Of a stretch of 40,925 nt of DNA, positions 17,247 through 26,070 are shown one piece after another; the first letter of the stretch is position 1; the number at the start of each line of letters is the position of its first letter. The notes under the pieces are model-generated. The model made no database searches and was not told the DNA's origin. It was given only the letters and a program-made list of their open reading frames with translations. The position numbers and the translations under genes were made by a program. The stretch is from an uncultured Prevotellaceae bacterium (lineage in GTDB: Bacteria > Bacteroidota > Bacteroidia > Bacteroidales > Bacteroidaceae): assembly GCA_902799765.1 (NCBI GenBank), contig CADCBZ010000031.1, positions 1-40,925 on the forward strand, read 5' to 3'.

Positions 17247-18938
17247 ACAACATTATCTTTTAAACCAAAATTGTTTTCCACGTTGAAGCATTACGACCGT
17301 CAGCAGTTCATGACCGACCTGTTGGCAGGTATCATCGTGGGTATCGTGGCCCTGCCTTTGGCCATCGCCTTCGGTATCGCGTCGGGCGTGACACCGGAGA
17401 AAGGTATCATCACTGCCATCGTGGCAGGTCTCATTGTTTCCGTCTTCGGTGGATCGAAGGTGCAGATCGGTGGACCAACGGGCGCGTTTATTATTATCAT
17501 ATATGGTATCATCCAGCAGTACGGCTTCGAAGGACTGACCATTGCCACACTGATGGCGGGTGTGTTCCTCATCATGTTCGGCGTGCTCCATCTGGGTACC
17601 ATCATCAAGTACATCCCATATCCCATCGTCGTGGGATTCACGTCGGGTATCGCCCTCACCATCTTCACCACGCAGATCAAGGATCTCTTCGGCCTGACGA
17701 TGGCATCGGTGCCTTCCGACTTCATAGAGAAGTGGATAGCCTACTTCTCCGCCTTCCCCACCATCGATTGTTGGAGTGCAGGCGTGGGCGTGCTCAGTGT
17801 GGCGATCATCGCCCTCTGGCCGAAGATCTCCCGCGGCAGTGCGGCGGGTAAACTCCCTGGTAGTTTGATCGCCATCATTGTGATGACACTCGCTGTGCTC
17901 CTGCTGAAGCATCAGTGGGGCATCACCAGCGTCGAAACCATCGGCGACCGCTTCGCCATCTCCAACCAGTTGCCTGGTGCTGAGGTGCCTGAGCTCACAT
18001 GGGACATCATCAAGGGCCTCGTGTCGCCCGCCATCACCATTGCCATCCTCGGTGCCATTGAGTCGTTGCTCTCTGCCACCGTGGCTGATGGTGTCATCGG
18101 CGACCGTCACGACTCGAATACCGAACTCATCGCCCAGGGTATGGCCAATCTGGCCAGTCCGCTCTTCGGCGGTATCCCTGCCACCGGTGCCATCGCCCGT
18201 ACGATGACCAACATCAACAATGGCGGTCGCACGCCCGTGGCGGGTATCATCCACGCCGCCGTGTTGCTGCTCATCTTCCTCTTCCTCATGCCGTTGGCAC
18301 AGTATATCCCCATGGCCTGTCTGGCTGGTGTGCTTGTCATCGTGAGCTATAACATGAGTGGCTGGCGTTCGTTCCTGAGCATCCTGAAGAACCCGAAGAG
18401 CGATGTCATCGTCCTCTGGGTCACCTTCCTGCTCACGGTCATCTTCGACCTTACCATCGCCATCGAGGTCGGTCTCATCTGCGCCTGTCTGCTCTTCATG
18501 CGCCGTATGGCTGAGACCACCGACGTGCGTGTCATCAGCGACGAGATCAATCCCGACGAAGAGGAGAGCGACTTCCTCATGGGCAACCTGGAACACCTCA
18601 CGATTCCCGAGGGTGTGGAGGTCTATGAGATCAACGGTCCTTACTTCTTCGGTGCCGGTAATAAATTCGAGGAGATCATGAGTGCCTTGCGCCATCAGCG
18701 TCCGAAGGTGCGTATCATCCGCATGCGAAAGGTGCCCTTTGTCGATTCTACGGGCATCCACAACCTCACCAACCTCTGTCTCATGTCGCAGGGTGAGGGC
18801 ATCCAGGTGGTTCTCTCGGGTGTCAACCCGCGTGTGCAGCAAGTGCTCCACAAAGCCCGCTTCGATACCCTCCTGGGTGAGAAGAACATCTGTTCTCACA
18901 TCACCTTAGCCTTAGAACGCGCCAAGGAATTGCTATAA
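17244..18938 (+). CDS. SulP family anion transporter with STAS domain
   Basis: Inner-membrane transporter of the SLC26/SulP family, moving sulfate, bicarbonate or another anion. The N-terminal 430 residues hold about 12-14 membrane segments, opening with the family sequence DLLAGIIVGIVALPLAIAFG (26-45) and containing KVQIGGPTGAFI in the substrate region. A cytoplasmic STAS domain (about 445-560, with VPFVDSTGIHNL) ends the protein. Length 564 is typical. No carbonic anhydrase or sulfur-assimilation genes are near, so substrate is open. It stands alone with its own promoter and a strong terminator. A long open frame on the opposite strand is a codon-bias shadow. Confidence 0.93.
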   Translation: MTTLSFKPKLFSTLKHYDRQQFMTDLLAGIIVGIVALPLAIAFGIASGVTPEKGIITAIVAGLIVSVFGGSKVQIGGPTGAFIIIIYGIIQQYGFEGLTIATLMAGVFLIMFGVLHLGTIIKYIPYPIVVGFTSGIALTIFTTQIKDLFGLTMASVPSDFIEKWIAYFSAFPTIDCWSAGVGVLSVAIIALWPKISRGSAAGKLPGSLIAIIVMTLAVLLLKHQWGITSVETIGDRFAISNQLPGAEVPELTWDIIKGLVSPAITIAILGAIESLLSATVADGVIGDRHDSNTELIAQGMANLASPLFGGIPATGAIARTMTNINNGGRTPVAGIIHAAVLLLIFLFLMPLAQYIPMACLAGVLVIVSYNMSGWRSFLSILKNPKSDVIVLWVTFLLTVIFDLTIAIEVGLICACLLFMRRMAETTDVRVISDEINPDEEESDFLMGNLEHLTIPEGVEVYEINGPYFFGAGNKFEEIMSALRHQRPKVRIIRMRKVPFVDSTGIHNLTNLCLMSQGEGIQVVLSGVNPRVQQVLHKARFDTLLGEKNICSHITLALERAKELL

Positions 18939-18945
18939 CCCATAG

Positions 18946-19012
18946 GGGTTCGGTTCTGAACCCTCAAAAAGGAGCACGCATTTGGAAAAATATCAAATGC
19001 GTGTCTTTTTTT
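18946..19012 (+). terminator. Double hairpin terminator after the SulP gene
   Basis: First hairpin GGGTTC...GAACCC (18946-18963); second and stronger ACGCATTTG/CAAATGCGT (18976-18984, 18994-19002) followed by CTTTTTTTC. The second is a standard intrinsic terminator. Confidence 0.88.
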
Positions 19013-19036
19013 CTTGGTTATTTAAATTTTTTTATG

Positions 19037-19044
19037 TATCTTTG
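19037..19044 (+). promoter_or_regulatory. Promoter -7 element of the lipoprotein-metallophosphoesterase pair
   Basis: TATCTTTG at 19037-19044, 33 bp before the ATG at 19078. Confidence 0.65.
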
Positions 19045-19077
19045 CCCCCATAAATATTACTTAAAAACAATTTGTTT

Positions 19078-20481
19078 ATGAAGAGATTCATGTTATGGGT
19101 GATGGCCGCCATCCTGATCTGCGGTTTGAATGTATTTACAGCGTGTGATGACAATAAGGATCAGCCCATCGATATTCAGGAACGTCAGGCATTTGAGGCC
19201 GCACTGTCGAGAGCATTGGATGAGGCTTCAAAGGATGTCCGCCTTGAAAAGGGCAGCGAAGTGCTTCAGGGCTTGACCGATATCGTAACGAGTCTGGACG
19301 AAGAGGCGCTGAAGGAACTGAGAGATGAGGTCATCCAAACCGTCTTATTAAACGCGGATAACGTCTTCTTTGAGAATCTGAGTGACGAAGAGAATGCAGT
19401 GGTGCATAAATGCCTGGTAGAGCGTTTTGCCATGACCGAGGAAGAATATAGCGAGCTCGTAGGATTTTTGATGCTAGATGCCTATAAGGTGTTCGGCCAT
19501 CTGAAGGTGACCTTTAAGGACGGTAAATCCACACTGAGTGAGAGCGACGACTTTGTAGTTGAGAACATCGACAAGGACGGACGTAGCACCAGTCTCACGA
19601 TCAAGTTCACCGATGTCAACGACGGCGTGCGCTTCTTTGTCACTCGGGTGCAAGACATCACCCCCATCTGTATCCAGTTCCCCAAACAGGTTGAGATTAT
19701 GCTGAAGACTGCTGACGGTCTGGAGATGCCCGGTACCTTAGACCTGAGTTCGAAATCGCCCTTCCAATACATCTCGGTCATGGGGGATGAATGGCATGCT
19801 GCATTCTCACTAACCCCTAATTTTGATGGTCATCACGATATCTATGACGTGACTTTCGACCATTCTACCGAGAATGTCCTCAATGTTGACATGGATGTAA
19901 TCCTCGACGGCGTGGAGAAGCTCAACTTTACCGCGAGAGGTGCTCATGATCTTGATATCGACATCAAGAAGTTGAATAGTCTCAACAGCGAAAACTCCTT
20001 TGTCGATTTCCTCTCAGTTTTCGATGGCGGTGTCGTAGATGAGCTTCAGGCTGTCATCAACAATGAGATCGTTGTCAAAGGGAAGATTAACGATTTCTCA
20101 ACCTGTATGAAGGCAGTTGATAACATCCGTATGCTCGCTGGCACCAATCCCGGATTCGCCGCCATAGATGTCTATACACAGCAGATGAACGCCAGTATGG
20201 ACGTGGGTTACTCGCTGAAAGGTCATACCACTGCGGCCAGTTGTAACTTAGTGACCTACCGCGTGAGTCCCGATGCTGAGGAATACCTGCCTTATGTGGC
20301 CCTGCAGTTCCCAGGGGAACCTGCGCCCATGGTGGCCTATGACCGTATGAGTGAGCAGGACAAAGCCAACTACAGGCTTCTCCACAACCATATCAATGCG
20401 CTCGGCATGGGAGTCAAGGATCTGCTTTCCGCCCTCCGGGAAAAAATACAGATAATCAGTTCGTTAGACGATATGATATGA
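19078..20481 (+). CDS. Large lipoprotein of unknown function
   Basis: I do not recognise a family. The start is ATG 19078 (MKRFMLWVMAAILI), with a lipobox FTAC (Cys23) followed by DDNKDQ, the acidic +2 region typical of surface-exposed Bacteroidota lipoproteins. The 467-residue protein is acidic; the first 130 residues are mainly helical (many Glu/Asp/Leu), and the rest is beta-rich, with strand-like repeats and a further helical end. No catalytic motif is visible. It overlaps the metallophosphoesterase start by 4 bp (ATGA), so the two are translationally coupled and probably work together at the cell surface or periplasm. Confidence 0.75.
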   Translation: MKRFMLWVMAAILICGLNVFTACDDNKDQPIDIQERQAFEAALSRALDEASKDVRLEKGSEVLQGLTDIVTSLDEEALKELRDEVIQTVLLNADNVFFENLSDEENAVVHKCLVERFAMTEEEYSELVGFLMLDAYKVFGHLKVTFKDGKSTLSESDDFVVENIDKDGRSTSLTIKFTDVNDGVRFFVTRVQDITPICIQFPKQVEIMLKTADGLEMPGTLDLSSKSPFQYISVMGDEWHAAFSLTPNFDGHHDIYDVTFDHSTENVLNVDMDVILDGVEKLNFTARGAHDLDIDIKKLNSLNSENSFVDFLSVFDGGVVDELQAVINNEIVVKGKINDFSTCMKAVDNIRMLAGTNPGFAAIDVYTQQMNASMDVGYSLKGHTTAASCNLVTYRVSPDAEEYLPYVALQFPGEPAPMVAYDRMSEQDKANYRLLHNHINALGMGVKDLLSALREKIQIISSLDDMI

Positions 20482-21923
20482 GGAAGGCCGTTGTGATACT
20501 ATGGCTGGTGCTGGCGCAGACCATTATGGCCCAGACCAAGATCGTTGTGCTGTCGGATCTCCATCTGACGGCACCGGGCTTGTTGGTGAACGACGGTCAG
20601 GCTTGGAAGGATCTGCTGGCTACTGACCGCAAGCTGCTTGACTTCAGTCAGCCTTTGCTCGACGAGGCGGTTGAACGTATCAAGACCATCCAGCCGAAGC
20701 TGGTACTGATCACGGGCGACCTGACGAAAGACGGCGAGACGGTGAGCCATGAGTATGTGGTGAAGAAGCTCGACGAGCTGAAGGCGGCAGGTATCATGAC
20801 GCTGGTCATCCCCGGCAATCACGATATCGACATGGGTGAGGCGGCGGTGGCCTACGATGGTGATAGCACCACACCAGTGGCATCGCCCTCACTGGAGGAG
20901 TTTGCCAGCCTCTATGCCGACTATGGCTACGGCGCAGGGTCGGTGTTTGATGGCGTGTCGAAGACCTACTGTTGTGAACCCGTCAGCGGACTCGTGGTCA
21001 TCGGTATCAACTCTGGTAAGGATGCCAGTATTTCCACAGAGACGCTCGACTGGGTGTGTGAGCAGGCTTCTGCCGCTACGGCCGCCGGCAAGAAAGTCAT
21101 CGTCATGATGCACCATGCGCTCAACCAGCATATCACGAATGCCGATCGTTTTGTCAGTGCGACGATCATCGACCATGCCGACGACATCCGGAACCGGCTG
21201 ATTGAGGCTGGGGTGAAGGTGGTCCTGACTGGTCACTTCCATACTTCCGACATCGCCAAGGATTTCAATGAGAGTCTGACGGAGCCGATCTATGACATCG
21301 CTACAGGCTCACTGGCGTCGTATCCCTGCGATTACCGTGAACTGCTGTTCAGTGCCGACCTCTCTACACTGGAAGTGGCGACGGGCCATATCACCAGCAC
21401 GTCGGGCAACAACCAGTTCTCGCCCGACAGTGCGAAAGTGCGTCTTCATGAGGCCATCAAGCGCCCTGTGAAGGAGAAAGGGATGCAAAAACTCATTGAG
21501 AAGTATGGTGAGCAGGGGGCCGCCGTTCTTGAACCGACGGTCACGGTCTTGGCGAAAGAAGTGGCCGATGCCTATATCATCCATGCCGAAGGTGACGAGT
21601 ACAAGGTTGATACAGAAAAGCTTCTTCAACAGTTCTCCACCGACCTGATCAACAACCTCATGCCTGGCAGCTATGATCTGTTCTGCAGTATGCTGAAAGA
21701 CCTGTCGCCCTATGGCGTCGTAGGGCGGGAGAACCAGACTGACGACCTGTCGCTGACCATCGACATGGGGCCACCGGTGCCGACGGGAATGATGGCCGTT
21801 GGCCGTGCCATCGACAGCGAACGCTGTTATGATCTCAACGGTCGGCCGTTGCAGGCTCCACCTGCGAGAGGTTTCTATATCCGTGGCCAGAAAAAGTATA
21901 TGGTCAACAAGGTTAATCATTAA
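20478..21923 (+). CDS. Secreted calcineurin-like metallophosphoesterase
   Basis: Periplasmic or surface phosphoesterase with two metal ions. Signal peptide residues 1-19 (ends IMAQ). All five family motifs are present in order: DLHL at 27-30, GDLTKDGE at 80-87, GNHDI at 113-117, MHHALNQH, and GHFHTSD. After residue 300 an extra helical region of about 130 residues, then a C-terminal tail CYDLNGRPLQ...GFYIRGQKKYM, the same kind of tail as on the GH16 protein at the window start. Substrate (nucleotide, sugar phosphate, phospholipid head group) is open. Coupled with the preceding lipoprotein gene. Confidence 0.9.
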   Translation: MRKAVVILWLVLAQTIMAQTKIVVLSDLHLTAPGLLVNDGQAWKDLLATDRKLLDFSQPLLDEAVERIKTIQPKLVLITGDLTKDGETVSHEYVVKKLDELKAAGIMTLVIPGNHDIDMGEAAVAYDGDSTTPVASPSLEEFASLYADYGYGAGSVFDGVSKTYCCEPVSGLVVIGINSGKDASISTETLDWVCEQASAATAAGKKVIVMMHHALNQHITNADRFVSATIIDHADDIRNRLIEAGVKVVLTGHFHTSDIAKDFNESLTEPIYDIATGSLASYPCDYRELLFSADLSTLEVATGHITSTSGNNQFSPDSAKVRLHEAIKRPVKEKGMQKLIEKYGEQGAAVLEPTVTVLAKEVADAYIIHAEGDEYKVDTEKLLQQFSTDLINNLMPGSYDLFCSMLKDLSPYGVVGRENQTDDLSLTIDMGPPVPTGMMAVGRAIDSERCYDLNGRPLQAPPARGFYIRGQKKYMVNKVNH

Positions 21924-21947
21924 AAAACGTTTTTTTGTTTTGTATTG

Positions 21948-21985
21948 TGCTCACTTATTCGTACCTTTGCAGGCGATTTGAAGAA
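21948..21985 (+). promoter_or_regulatory. Promoter of the DUF4827-glmM operon
   Basis: TACCTTTG at 21962-21969 is preceded by TGCTCACTTATTCGTA (shared over 16 bases with the recF promoter) and followed by CAGGCGATTTG, nearly the same start as the SRP RNA promoter. The leader is about 20 nt. Confidence 0.72.
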
Positions 21986-21995
21986 TTGAAATTGT

Positions 21996-22622
21996 ATGAT
22001 TAAGAAAATAGCTTTTCTGTTGATGACGCTTGCCGTGGTGGTGAGCAGTTGTAACAACTACGAGACCTATGGTGACAAGAAGGAGAAGGAGCGCAATGCG
22101 ATCTCCAAGTTCATCTCTGATCACAATATCACCGTCATCAGCGAGGATCAGTTCAATCAGCAGGGAAAGAAAACCGACGTCTCGAAGAACGAGTATGTGA
22201 AGTTCGACAGAAACGGTGTGTATCTGCAGATTGTGCGTCAGGGCTGTGGCTCGGACCTGGCTGACGGTGGTCAGGCCACCTTGGTATGCCGTTATGCTGA
22301 GACAAATATCTTTGCTGATACGATCCAGTCGTATAACAACACCCCGGCGTATGCCGCTACGCCCGACAGAATGTTCATCTCTCGTGCGACGAGTGTGTAT
22401 AGCGCTCAGTTCTTAGATGGCATGATGATGAATACATATGGTGCGACAGTGCCTGCCGGTTGGCTGGTGCCGATGCCGTATATCAAGATCGGGCATCCGA
22501 CATCAGAGACTGAGGAGTGCTCGAGGGTGCGTCTGATCGTGCCGCATACGCAGGGACACGCTTATTCGTCGAGTAATGTGATACCTTATTTTTATGAAAT
22601 TACCTACGAAAGAGAAGTTTAA
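21996..22622 (+). CDS. DUF4827 family lipoprotein (FKBP-like fold)
   Basis: Lipoprotein of 208 residues with signal peptide and lipobox VSSC (Cys19), then NNYETYGDKKEKERNAI. The rest has the layout of an FKBP-type peptidyl-prolyl isomerase domain (GGQATLVCRYAETNIFADTIQSY, PAGWLVPMPYIKIG, RVRLIVPH, PYFYEITY), as in DUF4827, but the classical catalytic aromatic pocket is not obvious. It sits 2 bp before the phosphoglucosamine mutase gene, a conserved neighbourhood in Bacteroidales, which may hint at a link with cell-wall precursor supply or simply shared expression. Confidence 0.8.
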   Translation: MIKKIAFLLMTLAVVVSSCNNYETYGDKKEKERNAISKFISDHNITVISEDQFNQQGKKTDVSKNEYVKFDRNGVYLQIVRQGCGSDLADGGQATLVCRYAETNIFADTIQSYNNTPAYAATPDRMFISRATSVYSAQFLDGMMMNTYGATVPAGWLVPMPYIKIGHPTSETEECSRVRLIVPHTQGHAYSSSNVIPYFYEITYEREV

Positions 22623-22624
22623 AT

Positions 22625-23998
22625 ATGACATTGATTAAATCTATTTCGGGCATTCGCGGAACGATCGGCGGAAAGACCGGCGACACGCTGAATCCCCTTG
22701 ATATCGTGAAGTTTACAACGGCCTATGCCACCTTTATCGGCGGCCGAAAGATTGTTGTGGGTCGTGATGGCCGTATCTCAGGTCTGATGGTACGTAACGT
22801 GGTGGTGGGAACGCTCATGGGTATGGGCTATGATGTGATCGACATCGGCTATGCCACGACGCCTACCACAGAGTTGGCTGTAAAAATGGCCGGGGCTGAT
22901 GGTGGTATCATCATCACTGCCTCGCATAACCCCCGCCAGTGGAACGCCCTGAAGCTGTTGAACAAGGATGGTGAGTTCCTGACGGCTGCCGACGGTGCCG
23001 AGGTGCTGCGTCTGGCTGAGGCAGAGGATTTCAACTATGCCGAGGTGGATCAGCTGGGACAGTTGACGATCGACGATACGTTCAACCAGCGTCACATCGA
23101 CGCGGTGCTGGGTCTGAAGCTCGTGGATCGTGAGGCAATCAAAGCCCGGAAGTTCCGTGTGTGTGTGGATACTATTAATTCCGTGGGTGGCATCATCCTG
23201 CCTGAGCTCTTCAAGCAGCTGGGTGTGGATTATGAGATCCTGAACGGGGCATGTACGGGTGACTTCGCCCATAACCCGGAACCGCTGGAGAAGAACCTGC
23301 TGGGCATCATGGATAAGATGAAGCATGGCGGCTTCGACCTGGGTATCGTGGTGGATCCCGATGTGGATCGTCTCGCCTTTATCTGTGAGGATGGCGTGAT
23401 GTTCGGTGAGGAATATACGCTCGTGTCGGTGGCTGACTACGTACTCTCTCATACGGTGGGTAACACGGTGTCGAACCTGAGTTCTACCCGTGCCCTGCGT
23501 GATGTGACCGAGAAGCATGGCGGTGTCTATACCGCTGCGGCTGTTGGTGAGGTGAACGTCACCACGAAGATGAAGGAGGTGGGTGCCGTGATTGGCGGTG
23601 AAGGCAACGGTGGTGTGATCTATCCCGAGAGCCACTATGGCCGTGACGCCCTTGTGGGTATCGCCCTGTTCCTGTCGAGTCTGGCCCAGAAGGGTTGTAC
23701 CGCCAGTGAGTTGCGCAAGACCTTCCCCGACTATCAGATCGCGAAGAACCGTATCGACCTGACACCGGAGACGGATGTGGATGCCATCCTGGTGAAGGTG
23801 AAGGAGCTGTTTGCGCAGGATCCTCTTGCCAAGGTGAACGATATCGACGGTGTGAAGATTGACTTCCCTGACAAGTGGGTTCATCTGAGGAAATCGAATA
23901 CGGAGCCGATCATCCGCGTGTATAGCGAGGCAAAGAGCATGGCTGAAGCGGATGAGTTAGGAAAGAAATTGATGCAAGTGGTTTACGATATGCAATAA
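22625..23998 (+). CDS. glmM: Phosphoglucosamine mutase
   Basis: Alpha-D-phosphohexomutase, most likely converting glucosamine-6-P to glucosamine-1-P for UDP-GlcNAc synthesis. The four family regions are visible: substrate-start SISGIRGTIGG at 5-15, active serine S100 in TASHNP, magnesium loop DPDVDRL at 244-250, the sugar-binding GEGNGG near 320, and the phosphate-binding SNTEPIIRVYSE near the end. The SGIRG start and GEGNGG favour GlmM over phosphomannomutase, but the length (457) and the family overlap leave room for a broader specificity. Followed by a clear terminator. Confidence 0.88.
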   Translation: MTLIKSISGIRGTIGGKTGDTLNPLDIVKFTTAYATFIGGRKIVVGRDGRISGLMVRNVVVGTLMGMGYDVIDIGYATTPTTELAVKMAGADGGIIITASHNPRQWNALKLLNKDGEFLTAADGAEVLRLAEAEDFNYAEVDQLGQLTIDDTFNQRHIDAVLGLKLVDREAIKARKFRVCVDTINSVGGIILPELFKQLGVDYEILNGACTGDFAHNPEPLEKNLLGIMDKMKHGGFDLGIVVDPDVDRLAFICEDGVMFGEEYTLVSVADYVLSHTVGNTVSNLSSTRALRDVTEKHGGVYTAAAVGEVNVTTKMKEVGAVIGGEGNGGVIYPESHYGRDALVGIALFLSSLAQKGCTASELRKTFPDYQIAKNRIDLTPETDVDAILVKVKELFAQDPLAKVNDIDGVKIDFPDKWVHLRKSNTEPIIRVYSEAKSMAEADELGKKLMQVVYDMQ

Positions 23999-24001
23999 AA
24001 G

Positions 24002-24031
24002 AAAAAGGGACTTTGAAAGGTCCCTTTTTTT
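24002..24031. terminator. Bidirectional terminator between glmM and the DHH gene
   Basis: Stem AAAAAGGGAC / GTCCCTTTTT with a short loop, flanked by A-run on the left and T-run on the right, between two convergent stop codons (23998 and 24037). Works in both directions. Confidence 0.88.
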
Positions 24032-24036
24032 GATGC

Positions 24037-25074
24037 TTAATCTTGAAGCAGGGATGAGAAGGCCTGCAAGGCCTTGTTAATAGTGGAAATAGCTTCCGCC
24101 ATCGTACCGTTGATCCGTCCGCCTGCAGCATTGAGATGTCCGCCGCCGTTGAAGAACTGTTCTGCCATCTGATTGGCAGGGAAGTCATCTACCGACCTGA
24201 GACTGACCCAGATGAGGTTCTCCTTATCGGTGTCTTCACGCAGGGAGATGGAGAGCTTCAGTCCTTTAATCTGCTGCGGGATGTTCACCAGTCCCTCTGC
24301 ATCGCCCTTGATGAAATGGAAGCGCTTCAGCTCCTCACTGGTGAGGGTGTAGTAGGCGGCATGATACTCGGGCAGATACACCAGCTTCTCGTACAACACG
24401 TAGCCCATCAGACGGATGCGGTTCTCGCTGTAATTATGATAGACATTGCGATAGATGCGGTCCTTGTCGATACGCTTTGTGAGCAGCTCGCTGATGATGG
24501 CGAAGATCACCGGACGGCTGGAGTTATAGGTGAAGCCGCCCGTATCCGTCATCATACCACAATAGATGGGCGCTGCAAACTGCTTGCCTACCTTGGGGAA
24601 ACCGCCTAACTGCCACACCAGACGGAACACCAGTTCGCAGGTGCTGCTGGCCTCCGGTTCGGAGATGGTGAGCTCTGCGGGCACATCAGGAGAGAGATGG
24701 TGGTCGATGAGCACCCGCTGGGCTGGCGTACTGAGCAGGGCCGACTCCATATCCTCCACACGACTGGCGGTGTTGTAGTCGAGACAGAACACGAGGTCTG
24801 CGATCTTAAAGAGCATGTCGGCCTTGTCGCGATGCTTGTCGTAGCGCACGATCTTCTCGGTGTTGGGCATCCATTTCAGGAAGTCGGGATACTGGTCGGG
24901 CACAATCACCACGGGATCCTTGCCGATGGTACGCAGGTATTCCGCCCATCCCAGACAGGCACCGATGGCATCGCCGTCAGGACCCTTGTGACAGGTGATG
25001 AGTATCGTCCCGGCAGTAGAAATCAGCTGGCTCAGACGGGCCAGCTGATCTTGTGTTATGATGTCTATATTCAC
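24037..25074 (-). CDS. nrnA: DHH family phosphoesterase (NrnA-type oligoribonuclease / pAp phosphatase)
   Basis: Cytoplasmic manganese enzyme that degrades nanoRNAs and, in many members, dephosphorylates pAp. I place the start at GTG 25074: it gives the usual N-terminus (MNIDIITQDQL) 1 bp after the stop of the upstream gene. An alternative ATG at 25107 would add 11 residues and overlap that gene by 32 bp. With the GTG start (345 residues) motifs are GPDGDAIG at 31-38, CLDYN at 97-101, the name-giving IDHHLSP at 123-129, TDTGGF at 176-181, and DHHA1 signature GGGHLNAAGG at 310-319. All catalytic residues are present. Confidence 0.9.
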   Translation of the reverse strand: MNIDIITQDQLARLSQLISTAGTILITCHKGPDGDAIGACLGWAEYLRTIGKDPVVIVPDQYPDFLKWMPNTEKIVRYDKHRDKADMLFKIADLVFCLDYNTASRVEDMESALLSTPAQRVLIDHHLSPDVPAELTISEPEASSTCELVFRLVWQLGGFPKVGKQFAAPIYCGMMTDTGGFTYNSSRPVIFAIISELLTKRIDKDRIYRNVYHNYSENRIRLMGYVLYEKLVYLPEYHAAYYTLTSEELKRFHFIKGDAEGLVNIPQQIKGLKLSISLREDTDKENLIWVSLRSVDDFPANQMAEQFFNGGGHLNAAGGRINGTMAEAISTINKALQAFSSLLQD

Positions 25075-25075
25075 T

Positions 25076-26017
25076 TTAAAATAGTTTGTTCGGATAAACA
25101 CCTTCATCTACCAGCTGCTTGATGCGGGCCACTGTGGTGTCGCGATCAGCTGCATAGGTCACGCCGAACCACTTGGAAGTGGTGTCGAGCACCTCGACGG
25201 TAGCCGTACCCTCGGTGATGAGTTTGTTGACCATCAGGGGGATGAAGAACTCGGCCTTCAGGTTCTCCATGTTCTTCGGATCGCTGAGGAATGTCTTGAA
25301 CTCTGCCTCAGAGTACTCGAAGTAATCGGGGGTGAAACCCCACATGTTCATAGAGACAGGGGTGTTGTCGGCTACCTCTACCCACTTGCCGTCCTCATCC
25401 TTATAGCGGATGGACTCAGTGGCAGCACCGGCATTCGAACCGTCCGCTGCACAACGTACGATCTCCGTACGCTCCACGACGGTGGTGAGATGACCCTGTT
25501 CGTTCTTGGAGCAGATGCCGCGTGCTACGGTACCGTTCTCCGACAGTGTGTTGCCGACGCGGAAACCTACCATCGCATACTGGTTCTTGGCACCCTCGGG
25601 GAGGTTGGCCAGATACTTACCGATGACCATGAAGGCATCGCGATTGTAGAAGTCGTCGCAGTTGATGACGCAGAACGGCTCCTTGATGACATCCTTACCC
25701 ATGAGCACAGCGTGGTTCGTTCCCCAAGGCTTCTGACGGCCTTCAGGTACAGAGAAACCCTCAGGCAGTGCATCGAGTGCCTGGAAGCAGAGCTCGCACT
25801 TCACCTTTCCCTCATACTTTGAGAGGATCTGTGTGCGGAACTGCTCTTCGAAATCCTTACGGATCACCCATACGATTTTGCCGAATCCGGCTTGGATGGC
25901 ATCGTAAATACTATAGTCCATGATAGTCTCTCCATTGGGGCCCAGACCATCGAGCTGTTTCAAGCCGCCATAGCGGCTGCCCATACCTGCTGCAAGCAGA
26001 AAAAGCGTTGGTTTCAT
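25076..26017 (-). CDS. Sugar nucleotidyltransferase-like protein
   Basis: NTP-transferase fold enzyme of 313 residues; the glycine-rich nucleotide loop is LAAGMGSRYGGLKQ at 8-21, a second contact is PWGTNHAVL at 97-105, and the metal-binding pair is in NCDDFY at 119-124. The family makes NDP-sugars or CDP-alcohols from a sugar phosphate and an NTP; the second half (after 180) is unlike RmlA or GalU, so the substrate is unclear. In many Bacteroidota a homologue lies beside a phosphotransferase, which is absent here. It is upstream of nrnA with which it shares a transcript; its promoter is at 26052-26059. Confidence 0.82.
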   Translation of the reverse strand: MKPTLFLLAAGMGSRYGGLKQLDGLGPNGETIMDYSIYDAIQAGFGKIVWVIRKDFEEQFRTQILSKYEGKVKCELCFQALDALPEGFSVPEGRQKPWGTNHAVLMGKDVIKEPFCVINCDDFYNRDAFMVIGKYLANLPEGAKNQYAMVGFRVGNTLSENGTVARGICSKNEQGHLTTVVERTEIVRCAADGSNAGAATESIRYKDEDGKWVEVADNTPVSMNMWGFTPDYFEYSEAEFKTFLSDPKNMENLKAEFFIPLMVNKLITEGTATVEVLDTTSKWFGVTYAADRDTTVARIKQLVDEGVYPNKLF

Positions 26018-26051
26018 ATTGCTTTATCAATTAGTTTGTTATAATTGCCTG

Positions 26052-26059
26052 CAAAATTA
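26052..26059 (-). promoter_or_regulatory. Promoter -7 element of the nucleotidyltransferase-nrnA operon
   Basis: Minus strand TAATTTTG (26059-26052) followed by CAGGCAATTATA. It is 12 bp after the tamL stop, with no hairpin terminator between, so read-through from tamL is likely. Confidence 0.65.
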
Positions 26060-26070
26060 CAAAAAAGATT

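Noticed and set aside
17253-18899. 548-residue open frame antisense to the SulP gene
   Set aside because: Composition is extreme (His, Asp, Glu, Thr, Arg rich), no domain, no promoter; it mirrors the codon bias of the SulP gene, which has clear membrane and STAS motifs.
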